8,956 nucleotides of DNA from Chryseosolibacter sp964393795 (lineage in GTDB: Bacteria > Bacteroidota > Bacteroidia > Cytophagales > Cyclobacteriaceae), in NCBI GenBank assembly GCA_964393795.1, contig CAYMWA010000150.1, positions 1 to 8,956 of the forward strand. The letters are read 5' to 3'. Shown here one piece after another: positions 1-5,593 of the stretch. Made by a program: the position numbers and the translations under genes. Position 1 is the stretch's first letter. The number at the start of each line of letters is the position of its first letter. The notes below the pieces were generated by a model that saw only the letters and a program-made list of their open reading frames with translations, searched no databases and was not told the origin of the DNA.

Positions 1-1476
1 GATTTTCATATTCAGTTTTCCGACCCGGTGGATCCGGCGTCGATCAACAATCAAACGATCACTGTGCGCGGCGGCGCGTCAACACCGCTTCAATTTGAAC
101 TGAGCGATGATGGAACACGTCTGACCGTCACGTCGGAAACGTCGCTTCGCGATCTGAACAAGTACACCTTTTCGATGAGCAACGCCCTGAAAGGTGCGAA
201 GGAGGAAAACTTTACAGGGTTGGTCATTACTTTCTATACCACCATTGACCCCACACCCGACCATCCGGTCATCTCCGATGAAGCCCTCCTCACGCTGGTC
301 CAGCAGCAAACGTTCAAATACTTTTGGGATTTCGCCCACCCCGCGAGTGGCATGGCACGTGAACGAGATACTTCTGGCGACCTTGTGACGAGTGGTGGAT
401 CGGGGTTTGGTATCATGGCGTTGATCGTCGGCATCGAAAGAAATTTCATCACACGACAACAAGGACTCGAGCGCATCGACAAAATACTGACCTTCCTCGA
501 AAGTGCTGACCGGTTCCACGGTGCATGGGCGCACTGGATGGACGGGAATACCGGAGACGTGATTCCCTTTAGTGCGAACGACAACGGAGGCGACCTGGTT
601 GAAACTTCCTTTCTGATCCAGGGACTCCTTACATTCAGACAGTACCTGGACGAAACGAACGCCCAGGAACAGGCGCTCATCGATCGCATCAATGCGCTGT
701 GGCACGCCGTTGAGTGGGACTGGTACACGCGGGAAGGGCAGCATGTGCTCTACTGGCACTGGTCGCCTGACAAAGGATGGGCGATGAACCATCCCATACA
801 GGGATATAACGAAGCGTTGATTACGTATTTTCTCGCCGCAGCCTCTCCAACGCACACGATAGACGCCGCCGTCTATCACGAAGGGTGGGCACAAAATGGT
901 GCCATCAAAAACGGAAAATCTTTCTATGATATTGAACTCCCGCTGGGCTACGATTATGGTGGCCCGCTGTTTTTTGCGCACTATTCTTTCCTTGGCCTGG
1001 ATCCGCGCGGACTGCAGGATACCTACGCGAACTACTGGACCCAGAATGTGAATCACACCCGGATCAATCATGCGTACTGCGTGGCGAATCCGAAAAACTA
1101 TGTGGGCTATAGCGATGAGAACTGGGGTCTTACGGCAAGCGATGATCACAACGGCTATTCGGCGCATTCACCTACGAACGACCTCGGCGTGATTACGCCT
1201 ACTGCAGCATTGTCTTCCATGCCCTACACACCGGAGGCATCCATGAAGGCACTTAAGGTTTTTTATTACACGTTGGGCGACAGGCTTTGGGGTACGTACG
1301 GGTTTTACGACGCCTTCAATCTTACGGAAGGGTGGACGGCTGATTCTTATTTGGCTATCGATCAGGGTCCGATTATTGTCATGATGGAAAATTATCGCAC
1401 AGGTCTGTTGTGGGATTTGTTTATGTCGTGCCCCGAAGTATCGACGGCGATGGATAAACTTGGATTTACGCGGTAA
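1..1476 (+). CDS. GH144 glucanase-family protein with N-terminal Ig-like domain (5' partial)
   Basis: The frame is open from base 1, so the true start lies upstream; GTG at 28 is only an internal valine. The first ~80 residues (FSDPVD, then DGTRLTVT, then YTFSMSNALKG) read as an SbsA/Big_5-like Ig domain. From about residue 100 to the end is a complete glycoamylase/GH144 domain, a family that includes endo-beta-1,2-glucanases such as Chitinophaga pinensis CpSGL. From memory, residues implicated in CpSGL are Asp135, Asp139, Glu142 and Glu211. The same spacing occurs here in DNGGDLVE (Asp194, Asp198, Glu201, counted from base 1) and GYNE (Glu271). Other family blocks are DRFHGAWAHWM, VLYWHWSP, HYSFLGLDPR and TGLLWDLFM. 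The protein ends DKLGFTR. A signal peptide cannot be judged because the N-terminus is missing. The next gene is a paralog 39 bp downstream, so a shared operon is likely. Family is confident; exact glucan is inferred. Confidence 0.9.
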   Translation, partial: DFHIQFSDPVDPASINNQTITVRGGASTPLQFELSDDGTRLTVTSETSLRDLNKYTFSMSNALKGAKEENFTGLVITFYTTIDPTPDHPVISDEALLTLVQQQTFKYFWDFAHPASGMARERDTSGDLVTSGGSGFGIMALIVGIERNFITRQQGLERIDKILTFLESADRFHGAWAHWMDGNTGDVIPFSANDNGGDLVETSFLIQGLLTFRQYLDETNAQEQALIDRINALWHAVEWDWYTREGQHVLYWHWSPDKGWAMNHPIQGYNEALITYFLAAASPTHTIDAAVYHEGWAQNGAIKNGKSFYDIELPLGYDYGGPLFFAHYSFLGLDPRGLQDTYANYWTQNVNHTRINHAYCVANPKNYVGYSDENWGLTASDDHNGYSAHSPTNDLGVITPTAALSSMPYTPEASMKALKVFYYTLGDRLWGTYGFYDAFNLTEGWTADSYLAIDQGPIIVMMENYRTGLLWDLFMSCPEVSTAMDKLGFTR

Positions 1477-1515
1477 TGGTTCTTATATTTCAATAAACCA
1501 GTTAACGACACGCTT

Positions 1516-2862
1516 ATGAAAAACGCAGCCTTTTTTCTACCTGTTGTTGTTTTGCTCGCTTTTGCGTGCAGTCCTCAGCGCGCCACGGACCATGTTGCGG
1601 AGCAAACGGATGAAAAACTGAGTGATGATTCATTGCTCACACTTGTGCAATACCGTACCTTCCAATACTTCTGGGACGGGGCTGAGCCGACGTCAGGCGC
1701 AGCACGCGAACGTTTTCATACCGATAATGTCTATCCACAAAACGACAAGAACGTCATTACCTCCGGTGGCACTGGATTCGGCATTATGGCCATCCTTGTC
1801 GGAATAGAACGTGGTTTCATCACTCGTCAAGAGGGCTATGCGCATCTGAACAAACTCGTGAACTGGTTGGAAAAAGCCGATCGTTTCCACGGCGCGTGGG
1901 CGCACTGGATGTACGGCGAGACGGGAAAGGCCAAGCCGTTCAGCCCCAAAGATGACGGCGGTGACCTTGTTGAGACGGCATTTCTCGTGCAGGGTCTTTT
2001 ATGCGCACGAGAATACTTCAAAGATGGCAACGAAGGCGAGAAAGCGATGGCCGAAAAAATCGACAAGCTGTGGCGCGAAGTCGAGTGGGACTGGTATCGG
2101 CGGGGTGGACAGAACGTACTGTATTGGCATTGGTCGCCTAAACATGAGTGGGCAATGAACTTCGCCGTAACCGGCTACAACGAATGCCTCATCATGTACA
2201 TTCTTGCGGCGGCCTCTCCCACGCACAGCATACCGCCGGAAGTGTATCATGAAGGGTGGGCGCGTGGCGGTGCTATGGAAAATGATCCCAACCACGAACA
2301 ATACGGATATCACCTGGCGCTTGAGCACAATGGCAACAAGCAATATGGAGGGCCGTTGTTCTGGTCGCACTATTCGTATCTCGGTCTTGATCCGCGCAAC
2401 CTGAAAGACCGCTACGCCGACTACTGGAAGCACAATACAAACCATACGCTGATCAATCGCCAGTACTGCATTGAAAATCCGAAAGATTTTGAAGGCTATG
2501 GTGAGAACTGCTGGGGACTTACTGCGAGCTATTCAGTGGAGGGATATGCAGGGCATAGTCCGGCGAATGATCGCGGCGTCATTTCACCTACAGCGGCATT
2601 GTCGTCGTTCCCCTACACGCCTAAAGAGTCGATGCAGGTGATCCGATATCTCTACGACAGTCTGGGTGACAAGATGTGGGGTCCTTATGGATTTTACGAT
2701 GCCTTCAGCGAAGAATACGACTGGTACACTCCTCGTTATCTTGCCATCGATCAAGGGCCGATCGTCGTGATGATCGAAAATCATCGTACGGGTTTGCTGT
2801 GGGATCTTTTCATGGGCGCCCCCGAGATCAGACCCGCGTTGGATAAGCTGGGATTTGACTAA
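1516..2862 (+). CDS. GH144 glucanase-family lipoprotein (putative beta-1,2-glucan hydrolase)
   Basis: 448 residues. The N-terminus has a short basic start (MKN), a hydrophobic stretch and a lipobox LAFAC with the lipidated Cys at 18, followed by Ser, so it is probably an outer-membrane lipoprotein. A short linker (19-~38) leads into a full GH144 domain. The likely active-site acids, by alignment with what I recall of CpSGL, are Asp146, Asp150 and Glu153 in DDGGDLVE, and Glu223 in GYNE. It is a clear paralog of the preceding gene, with the same ADRFHGAWAHWM, VLYWHWSP, AAASPTH and GLLWDLFM blocks. It lacks the Ig domain and carries an insert of about ten residues near 70 (FHTDNVYPQNDKNV). The start is fixed by the lipoprotein signal; no Shine-Dalgarno is visible, as is usual in Bacteroidota. 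The 39-bp gap suggests co-transcription with the upstream gene. Substrate could be a linear or cyclic beta-1,2-glucan; this is inference from the family. Confidence 0.92.
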   Translation: MKNAAFFLPVVVLLAFACSPQRATDHVAEQTDEKLSDDSLLTLVQYRTFQYFWDGAEPTSGAARERFHTDNVYPQNDKNVITSGGTGFGIMAILVGIERGFITRQEGYAHLNKLVNWLEKADRFHGAWAHWMYGETGKAKPFSPKDDGGDLVETAFLVQGLLCAREYFKDGNEGEKAMAEKIDKLWREVEWDWYRRGGQNVLYWHWSPKHEWAMNFAVTGYNECLIMYILAAASPTHSIPPEVYHEGWARGGAMENDPNHEQYGYHLALEHNGNKQYGGPLFWSHYSYLGLDPRNLKDRYADYWKHNTNHTLINRQYCIENPKDFEGYGENCWGLTASYSVEGYAGHSPANDRGVISPTAALSSFPYTPKESMQVIRYLYDSLGDKMWGPYGFYDAFSEEYDWYTPRYLAIDQGPIVVMIENHRTGLLWDLFMGAPEIRPALDKLGFD

Positions 2863-2896
2863 GGTGAATGGTGAGTGGTGAGTGGTGAGTTGGTGC

Positions 2897-3018
2897 GTGC
2901 GGCTTGTCGGTATGTGCGCTGCTGATCGGGCGTGCGTGTTCCCGTGAATCGTGAATCGTGAGTCGTGAGTGGAGCAGTGCGACTTGACGGTATGTGCGCT
3001 GCTTATCGCGCGTGAGTG
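2897..3018 (+). repeat. Two copies of a 42-bp unit interleaved in island 1
   Basis: Copy A is 2897-2938 and copy B is 2977-3018, an offset of 80 bp. By eye 37 of 42 positions match, including an unbroken run of 15 bases (CGGTATGTGCGCTGC). Each copy follows a block of four heptamers, so block plus 42-bp unit appears to have been duplicated together. The offset is not a multiple of seven, so this is not simple slippage within the heptamers. Confidence 0.85.
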
Positions 3019-3084
3019 GTGAATCGGACTGAAAGGTGTAAAAGGAACCAAAGGTTCTAGGGATTGCAAAGCCAACCTCTTTTA

Positions 3085-3139
3085 CCTTTCAAACCTTTCC
3101 AACCTTTTCCAACCAACCTTTCCAACCTTTCAATCCGCC
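3085..3139 (+). repeat. Pyrimidine-rich CCAACCTTT repeat tract inside island 1
   Basis: About six units of 9-10 bases of the type CCAACCTTT, with small length changes and one truncated AACC unit. The upstream purine side (3031-3056) has the complementary AAAGG character, and a small perfect hairpin GAACC-AAA-GGTTC sits at 3045-3057. A 17-base stretch at 3113-3129 recurs exactly, in reverse complement, at 5558-5574 in the third repeat tract of this window. Confidence 0.8.
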
Positions 3140-3397
3140 TCACGATTCATGATTCACGCCCCACGAATCACCCGCTGACGCCTCACCACTCACCACTCAC
3201 GATTCACGCCTCACGCGTCACGATTCACGCCTCACGCCTCACGATTCACGCAAATCCCTCTACGGGTTGTTGCATCTTTCTACAGCTGGTGCGCTCCGTG
3301 GTTGCCCATACGCTTCGGAATCGCATCTGGCATCATATTTTCGTAATACCCTGTTTTGTCGAAAGAGGTTGGCTTTTGGATCATCTAAACAGACGTT

Positions 3398-3817
3398 ATG
3401 AAAAAATCGGGGCCGATTATTGTGATCGAGGATGACGAGGAAGATCAAATGCTGCTGGATGAAATTTTCAGAAACCTGAAATTCGATAACAGGGTGATAT
3501 TTTTTTCGGATGGCGACGACGCCCTGCAATACCTTAACGCGACAGAAGAGCATCCACTTCTGATCCTCTCAGACATCAATATGCCGAAAATGGACGGTTT
3601 TGAGGTCAGGGACAAGGTGAGCAAGAATGAAAGATTGCGGTCCATACCGTACCTGTTTTTTACCACAGGCGTCAACAAGGAAGCCATTGACGCCGCCTAC
3701 GCCATGTGTGTGCAGGGCTTCTTCATCAAACCCGCCCGAATGTCGGATATGCAAGATACCATCAGAAAGATTGTTGAGTATTGGCAGGAGTGCTGTGCGC
3801 CGGGTCCGTTCAATTGA
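3398..3817 (+). CDS. Single-domain response regulator (CheY/Rcp1-like receiver)
   Basis: 139 residues forming one receiver domain and nothing else. The acidic pocket is Glu11-Asp12-Asp13 and the phospho-acceptor is Asp59 in LSDINMPKMDG. The switch Thr is at 89/90 (FFTTG) and the conserved Lys is Lys111 in FIKPA. The EDDEEDQMLLDEIF start and the insert-free length resemble the stand-alone receivers that partner hybrid or phytochrome-type histidine kinases (Rcp1 group). With no output domain it probably acts by protein-protein contact or phosphotransfer in the cytoplasm. No kinase gene lies in the window, so it is an orphan here. The ATG at 3398 begins at the usual distance before the first beta strand (PIIVIEDD). 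The 144 bp upstream, between the repeat island and the start, shows no convincing promoter and no other feature I could support. Confidence 0.93.
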   Translation: MKKSGPIIVIEDDEEDQMLLDEIFRNLKFDNRVIFFSDGDDALQYLNATEEHPLLILSDINMPKMDGFEVRDKVSKNERLRSIPYLFFTTGVNKEAIDAAYAMCVQGFFIKPARMSDMQDTIRKIVEYWQECCAPGPFN

Positions 3818-3841
3818 GTATAGCGTAGCCATCCACACGTG

Positions 3842-3900
3842 TCACACGCAAAGACGCAACGTTCGCAATGGAAAAAAATATTTCTTTGCGCTTGGTGTGA
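3842..3900. terminator. Candidate bidirectional terminator hairpin between convergent genes
   Basis: In the gap between the response regulator (plus) and the short hypothetical gene (minus) there is a 13-base left arm, TCACACGCAAAGA at 3842-3854. The right arm is TCTTTGC at 3883-3889 and GTGTGA at 3895-3900, with a five-base bulge between them. The loop contains a run of A (3872-3878). It is not a classical GC stem followed by a T tract, so assignment as a terminator rests mostly on its position between convergent 3' ends. A separate 10-bp perfect palindrome, AACCCGGGTT, lies at 3918-3927 and could contribute. Confidence 0.4.
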
Positions 3901-3956
3901 TTAAGAATCATGCGACAAACCCGGGTTGCAGGTCACGATGTGATGTCAGGCGCGGC

Positions 3957-4241
3957 CTACAACAACGCCGAGACGATTTGTCTCCATTCTTCGTCGAGCG
4001 AAACGCGCGGCACGGGTTTGCCTGCACGCCGGTACCAGTAGCCCGCATTGCCATCATCACCTTCTTTGCGGTGCAGGTATGCGTGTATCCACGAGCCTTC
4101 GGATGAAGTGATGTCCTGTGCGATCTCATGTGCTGCGTGCCAATCGCCCTTACCATCGAACCACAGCGCCTCCAGTGTCTTGGTAAGTCCGGGAGGAGGA
4201 GCGTCATGTGCGAGACTTGAAGTAAACGCTTCTAATGTCAT
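3957..4241 (-). CDS. Short conserved hypothetical protein (WHAAHEIAQDI / HAYLHRKEGD type)
   Basis: 94 residues, soluble, no signal peptide or membrane segment. The core is KGDWHAAHEIAQDI (31-44) followed by WIHAYLHRKEGDDGNAGYWY (51-70) and RRAGKP. I recognise this pattern from small uncharacterised proteins found across Bacteroidota and some other phyla; no function is known to me. The helical, Ala/His/Trp-rich core with paired WHAAHE and HAYLHRKEGD segments suggests a small helical bundle, possibly TPR-like, which is speculation. The ATG at 4241 gives a natural family-like N-terminus (MTLEAF). It is divergent from the membrane protein gene at 4343 and convergent with the response regulator, so it is probably transcribed alone. 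Confidence 0.82.
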   Translation of the reverse strand: MTLEAFTSSLAHDAPPPGLTKTLEALWFDGKGDWHAAHEIAQDITSSEGSWIHAYLHRKEGDDGNAGYWYRRAGKPVPRVSLDEEWRQIVSALL

Positions 4242-4287
4242 GCGGCAAAATTGCTAAATTTCAATGGAAGATTGATGTGTCTATCAC

Positions 4288-4318
4288 TTGATTTTTCATC
4301 GGCGATGTGGTACATTGA
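4288..4318 (+). promoter_or_regulatory. Candidate Bacteroidota-type promoter for the membrane protein gene
   Basis: TTG at 4288-4290 is followed by exactly 20 bp and then TACATTGA at 4311-4318. It matches TA and the first two Ts of the TAnnTTTG element but not the last two bases. A start site near 4325 would leave a leader of about 18 nt before the ATG at 4343. Position and spacing support it; the -7 match is only partial. Confidence 0.3.
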
Positions 4319-4342
4319 ATTTCTCACCAAACTATCTCAGTT

Positions 4343-4801
4343 ATGCGCTTTCTCAACGATCCGGATCAAATTCCGTTAAATTATGGGTTGCGAATTGCCA
4401 TCGGACTTATCGCTTACCTGCTCCTTATGCAATTGGTTGGGCTATCCCACCAGATTGAGTTACGTCTTTTCAATTTGCTCATTATTGTTGTCGGCGTTTA
4501 TGCCGCCCTTCGTAAGTTCCGTGCAACACATGCCGAGCATCTTCACTATTTCAGAGGATTGTTTACGGGCATCGGCACAGCTGCGGTTGGATCAGTAGCG
4601 TTCGCTGCATTTCTCTTTCTCTACATGCAGCTGAACCCCGCGTTCCTCGAATCCATCGTCGCCAACGAACCCAATGGCCGCTTCATCAACCCCTATATTG
4701 CCGCCTGTATTGTAAGCATTGAAGGGATCTTTTCCGGGCTTTTCGTTACCTTCCTTCTTCTTAACCTGGTGAAGACGGACGAAGTCAATGAACCCGCCTG
4801 A
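4343..4801 (+). CDS. DUF4199-like four-helix membrane protein (paralog A)
   Basis: 152 residues with four predicted membrane segments at about 14-34, 38-57, 73-96 and 114-144. There is no cleavable signal peptide, so it is likely an inner-membrane protein. A charged Arg/Lys/His cytoplasmic-type loop (LRKFRATHAEH) separates segments 2 and 3. Topology and the pattern of a charged loop followed by YFRGLFTG match DUF4199 proteins of Bacteroidota as I know them; the function of that family is not established. The signature INPYIAACIVSIEGIFSGLF is nearly repeated in the gene at 4995-5507, which points the other way: the two are paralogs that converge on a repeat island. The stop codon lies six bases before the first repeat heptamer. 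Confidence 0.8.
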   Translation: MRFLNDPDQIPLNYGLRIAIGLIAYLLLMQLVGLSHQIELRLFNLLIIVVGVYAALRKFRATHAEHLHYFRGLFTGIGTAAVGSVAFAAFLFLYMQLNPAFLESIVANEPNGRFINPYIAACIVSIEGIFSGLFVTFLLLNLVKTDEVNEPA

Positions 4802-4807
4802 AAAAGG

Positions 4808-5000
4808 TTTTAAGTTATAAGTTTTAAGTTTTAAGTGGGAGCAGCTCGTGAAAGTCTTAAGTTATTAGTGTTAAGTTTTAAGTGGGGAGATCGCAAGGAC
4901 GGCTGAAGTGCAGTCGATGAGATGACTTTACTTAAAACTTATTACTTATTACTTAAAACTTAAAACTTAGAACTTATAACTTAAAACTTAAAACTTACTG
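4808..5000. repeat. Inverted island of 7-bp repeats filling a convergent gap (island 2)
   Basis: Left arm: two blocks of four heptamers. Block one is 4808-4835 (TTTTAAG, TTATAAG, TTTTAAG, TTTTAAG) and block two is 4855-4882 (TCTTAAG, TTATTAG, TGTTAAG, TTTTAAG). Each block is followed by TGGGGAG or TGGGAG, and 19 bases separate them. Right arm: nine to ten consecutive heptamers of the reverse-complement type from 4931 to 5000 (CTTAAAA, CTTATTA, CTTAGAA, CTTATAA), ending CTTACTG. The centre (4888-4930) is unique sequence. The arms can pair over roughly 60 bp. The island fills the 193 bp between the stop codons of two convergent paralogs, and its last unit provides the stop of the minus-strand gene. 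It may serve as a bidirectional terminator or mRNA 3' stabiliser; that is inference. Confidence 0.88.
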
Positions 5001-5507
5001 TATTATTTCGGGGCTGCTGGAGTGCTTCTTGCGATTCCATGGGCCGCGGCTTGCGGGTGTGCGCGCGGCGAGATAATTTGACAGCAGGAAGGTAACAAAC
5101 AGACCCGAAAAAATTCCTTCCAAGGCAACCATGAACGCGGCAATATACGGGTTCAGATACAAGCCAAGTGGCTGTTCCGCAATCTCATCCATGAAGTTCT
5201 GGTCGATGTGAAGGTAGATAAGCAAGAAGACCGAGAATAGGAGCACACCGATACCGGCGGTAGCCATACCCGTTGTAAAGGCATGGAAATAGTCCATCTG
5301 GCCGTGCGTCCTCCTGTACTGTTTCATGGCAAAGTATACACCTATCGCGACGAACACGAGGTTAAGCACCCGTAACTCGGTGGTGTGAACCCAGCCGATC
5401 AAATACATGAGGAAAAAGAATACAATCAGCGCACCGGCAATGAGGACGCCATAAATGTGCGGTATCCTGTTGGCGACATCCCAAATAGACGTTTTTCCAA
5501 TTTTCAT
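4995..5507 (-). CDS. DUF4199-like four-helix membrane protein (paralog B)
   Basis: 170 residues from the ATG at 5507 (MKIGKTSIWDV). A longer in-frame version reaches 5612, but its extra residues (QPFQPSNP) are encoded by a repeat tract, so the inner ATG is chosen. Membrane segments lie at about 17-39, 43-61, 76-99 and 118-147. Shared with paralog A are LRxxNL...GVY, the charged YRRTHG loop, NPYIAA and EGIFSGLFVTFLL. Unlike A it has a hydrophilic C-terminal tail of about 22 residues rich in Arg, Lys, Ser and Pro. Its stop codon is contributed by the outermost heptamer of island 2, so the tail's end may have been set by the repeat. It lies downstream of the fucosidase-nitrilase pair on the same strand, separated by 86 bp that include a repeat tract. 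Function unknown. Confidence 0.8.
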   Translation of the reverse strand: MKIGKTSIWDVANRIPHIYGVLIAGALIVFFFLMYLIGWVHTTELRVLNLVFVAIGVYFAMKQYRRTHGQMDYFHAFTTGMATAGIGVLLFSVFLLIYLHIDQNFMDEIAEQPLGLYLNPYIAAFMVALEGIFSGLFVTFLLSNYLAARTPASRGPWNRKKHSSSPEIIQ

Positions 5508-5551
5508 AGCGCGTGGTTTATGACGTGTATGTAAAAAAGCTATGCCGCGGG

Positions 5552-5589
5552 GGTTGGAAGGTTGGAAAGGTTGGATGGTTGAGAGGTGT
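5552..5589. repeat. GGTTGGAA repeat tract after the nitrilase stop (island 3)
   Basis: Units of 8-9 bases on the plus strand: GGTTGGAA, GGTTGGAAA, GGTTGGAT, GGTTGAGA, then GGTGTGGGG. It begins four bases downstream of the nitrilase stop (minus strand) and ends about 45 bp before the start of the next minus-strand gene. In reverse complement it is the same family as the CCAACCTTT tract in island 1, sharing an exact 17-base stretch (5558-5574 with 3113-3129). Unlike the other two islands it has no opposing arm here. Confidence 0.8.
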
Positions 5590-5593
5590 GGGG

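Larger units (their letters stand above)
2863..3253. repeat. Composite inverted island of 7-bp repeats (island 1)
   Basis: The island starts directly after the GH144 stop codon. Left arm: four heptamers at 2864-2891 (GTGAATG, GTGAGTG, GTGAGTG, GTGAGTT), four at 2944-2971 (GTGAATC, GTGAATC, GTGAGTC, GTGAGTG) and two at 3012-3025. Right arm, 3141-3253: about fifteen units of the reverse-complement type (CACGATT, CACGCCT, CACCACT), with one phase slip near 3168-3176. Between the arms is an inner symmetric layer, purine-rich AAAGG motifs at 3031-3056 and pyrimidine-rich CCTTT motifs at 3076-3138. The arms could pair as a long imperfect hairpin or cruciform. The period of 7 resembles the short tandemly repeated repetitive (STRR) sequences known from cyanobacteria; that is an analogy only. 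Open frames running through it are products of the periodicity. Confidence 0.88.

Noticed and set aside
79..1167. Long (362-codon) minus-strand open frame
   Set aside because: Exact antisense shadow of the first GH144 gene; a similar shadow exists over the second copy, as expected from codon use.
2584..3075. Minus-strand open frame over the GH144 3' end and island 1
   Set aside because: Antisense to a clear GH144 gene, with the remainder encoded by repeat heptamers.
2863..3253. CRISPR array
   Set aside because: Units are 7 bp with no regular 30-bp spacers, arms are in opposite orientation and no cas gene is present.
3064..3435. Plus-strand open frame with heptad-like peptide (TIHASR repeats)
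   Set aside because: It is generated by the right arm of the 7-bp repeat island and overlaps the response regulator start; no protein-like composition outside the repeats.
3627..4106. Plus-strand open frame spanning the response regulator end and the convergent gene
   Set aside because: Out of frame with a well-supported receiver domain and antisense to the conserved 94-residue protein.
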